A program made the translations under genes and the position numbers. From contig JAKACS010000178.1 of the NCBI GenBank assembly GCA_021821235.1, forward strand, positions 1 to 6,593: a stretch of DNA of 6,593 nt, read 5' to 3'. This document shows, piece after piece, positions 6,185-6,593 of the stretch. The notes below the pieces were generated by a model, which was given only the letters and a program-made list of their open reading frames with translations, was not told the DNA's origin and ran no database searches. This stretch comes from Bacillota bacterium. GTDB taxonomy: Bacteria > Bacillota > Bacilli > Bacillales_B > DSM-18226. Every line of letters starts with the position of its first letter. The stretch's first letter is position 1.

Positions 6185-6593
6185 ATGGAGAGAAAAGCGA
6201 AGATTGAGCGAAATACAAATGAAACAAAGATTAAACTTGCGTTTGCTGTTGATGGTGAAGGACAGGCGAAACTGGATACAGGCGTGCCATTTTTGACACA
6301 TATGCTTGATTTGTTTACAAAACACGGTCAGTTTAATCTTGATGTGGCTGCAAACGGGGATACAGAGGTAGACGATCATCACACGACCGAAGATATTGGC
6401 ATTTGCCTTGGACAAGCATTAAGGGAAGCACTTGGTGATAAGCGCGGCATCAAACGATATGGCAATGCGTTTGTGCCGATGGATGAAACGCTCGCCCAAG
6501 TCGTGGTTGATTTGAGCAACCGCCCGCATTTTGAAATGCGCGCTGAGTTCCCGGCGCAGAGGGTCGGAACGTTTGATACAGAGTTGGTTCATG
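6185..6593 (+). CDS. hisB: Imidazoleglycerol-phosphate dehydratase HisB, 3' end outside window
   Basis: 136 codons of a protein usually about 195 residues long; about 60 C-terminal residues lie beyond the window edge and no stop is reached. HisB removes water from imidazole glycerol phosphate to give imidazole acetol phosphate and binds Mn through histidine-rich motifs. The first of these is [17 protein letters not shown] (63-79, with H65, H66 and E69). Other typical stretches are [17 protein letters not shown] (34-50), [17 protein letters not shown] (90-106) and [14 protein letters not shown] (110-123). This is the monofunctional form: no HAD-type phosphatase domain precedes it, unlike the E. 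coli fusion. ATG 6179 (adding Met-Gly) is possible but badly spaced from AAGGAG. The gap to hisD is 13 bp; the rest of the operon (hisH-A-F-I in Bacillus) is expected downstream. Confidence 0.95.
   Translation, partial: MERKAKIERNTNETKIKLAFAVDGEGQAKLDTGVPFLTHMLDLFTKHGQFNLDVAANGDTEVDDHHTTEDIGICLGQALREALGDKRGIKRYGNAFVPMDETLAQVVVDLSNRPHFEMRAEFPAQRVGTFDTELVH

Noticed and set aside
6104..6415. 103-codon minus-strand frame over the hisD/hisB junction
   Set aside because: It is antisense to two well-supported his genes and has no recognisable motif.

Overview
The window looks like chromosomal DNA of a Bacillaceae member (Firmicutes, Bacillus sensu lato). The basis is gene content and order (3' end of hprK, then yvoD, ppaX, yvoF, then hisZ-hisG-hisD-hisB), purine-rich ribosome binding sites, moderate GC, a short-form HisG that needs HisZ, and proteins that read very much like their Bacillus subtilis counterparts as I remember them. 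I cannot name the species. All genes are on the + strand.

Region 1 (1-2390) is the tail of an hprK operon. It holds the last 29 codons of HPr kinase/phosphorylase, a two-copy 78-bp tandem duplication where lgt would be expected, then yvoD (two-repeat Gate-type membrane protein), ppaX (HAD pyrophosphatase) and yvoF (left-handed beta-helix acyltransferase). It closes with a strong intrinsic terminator directly after yvoF. HprK/P makes pyrophosphate when it dephosphorylates Ser-phosphorylated HPr, and PpaX removes it, so these two genes belong together functionally.

Region 2 (2359-3088) is about 730 bp without a credible gene. After the yvoF terminator come an 11-bp-arm palindrome, a second terminator-like hairpin, and twelve copies of a CGGATAA-type motif spaced almost exactly 21 bp apart in two blocks. 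An AT-rich stretch with the probable his promoter follows.

Region 3 (3089-6593) is the start of the histidine operon. HisZ and HisG form the two-part ATP phosphoribosyltransferase (step 1), HisD is histidinol dehydrogenase (last two oxidations), and HisB is imidazoleglycerol-phosphate dehydratase, cut off by the window edge. The genes overlap or nearly touch (hisZ/hisG overlap 8 bp, hisG/hisD gap 4 bp, hisD/hisB gap 13 bp), which indicates one cotranscribed, probably translationally coupled unit.

The genes are ordinary. The parts worth a second look are the hprK-yvoD junction (duplication, no lgt) and the 21-bp-period array. I did not find a convincing new multi-gene system.
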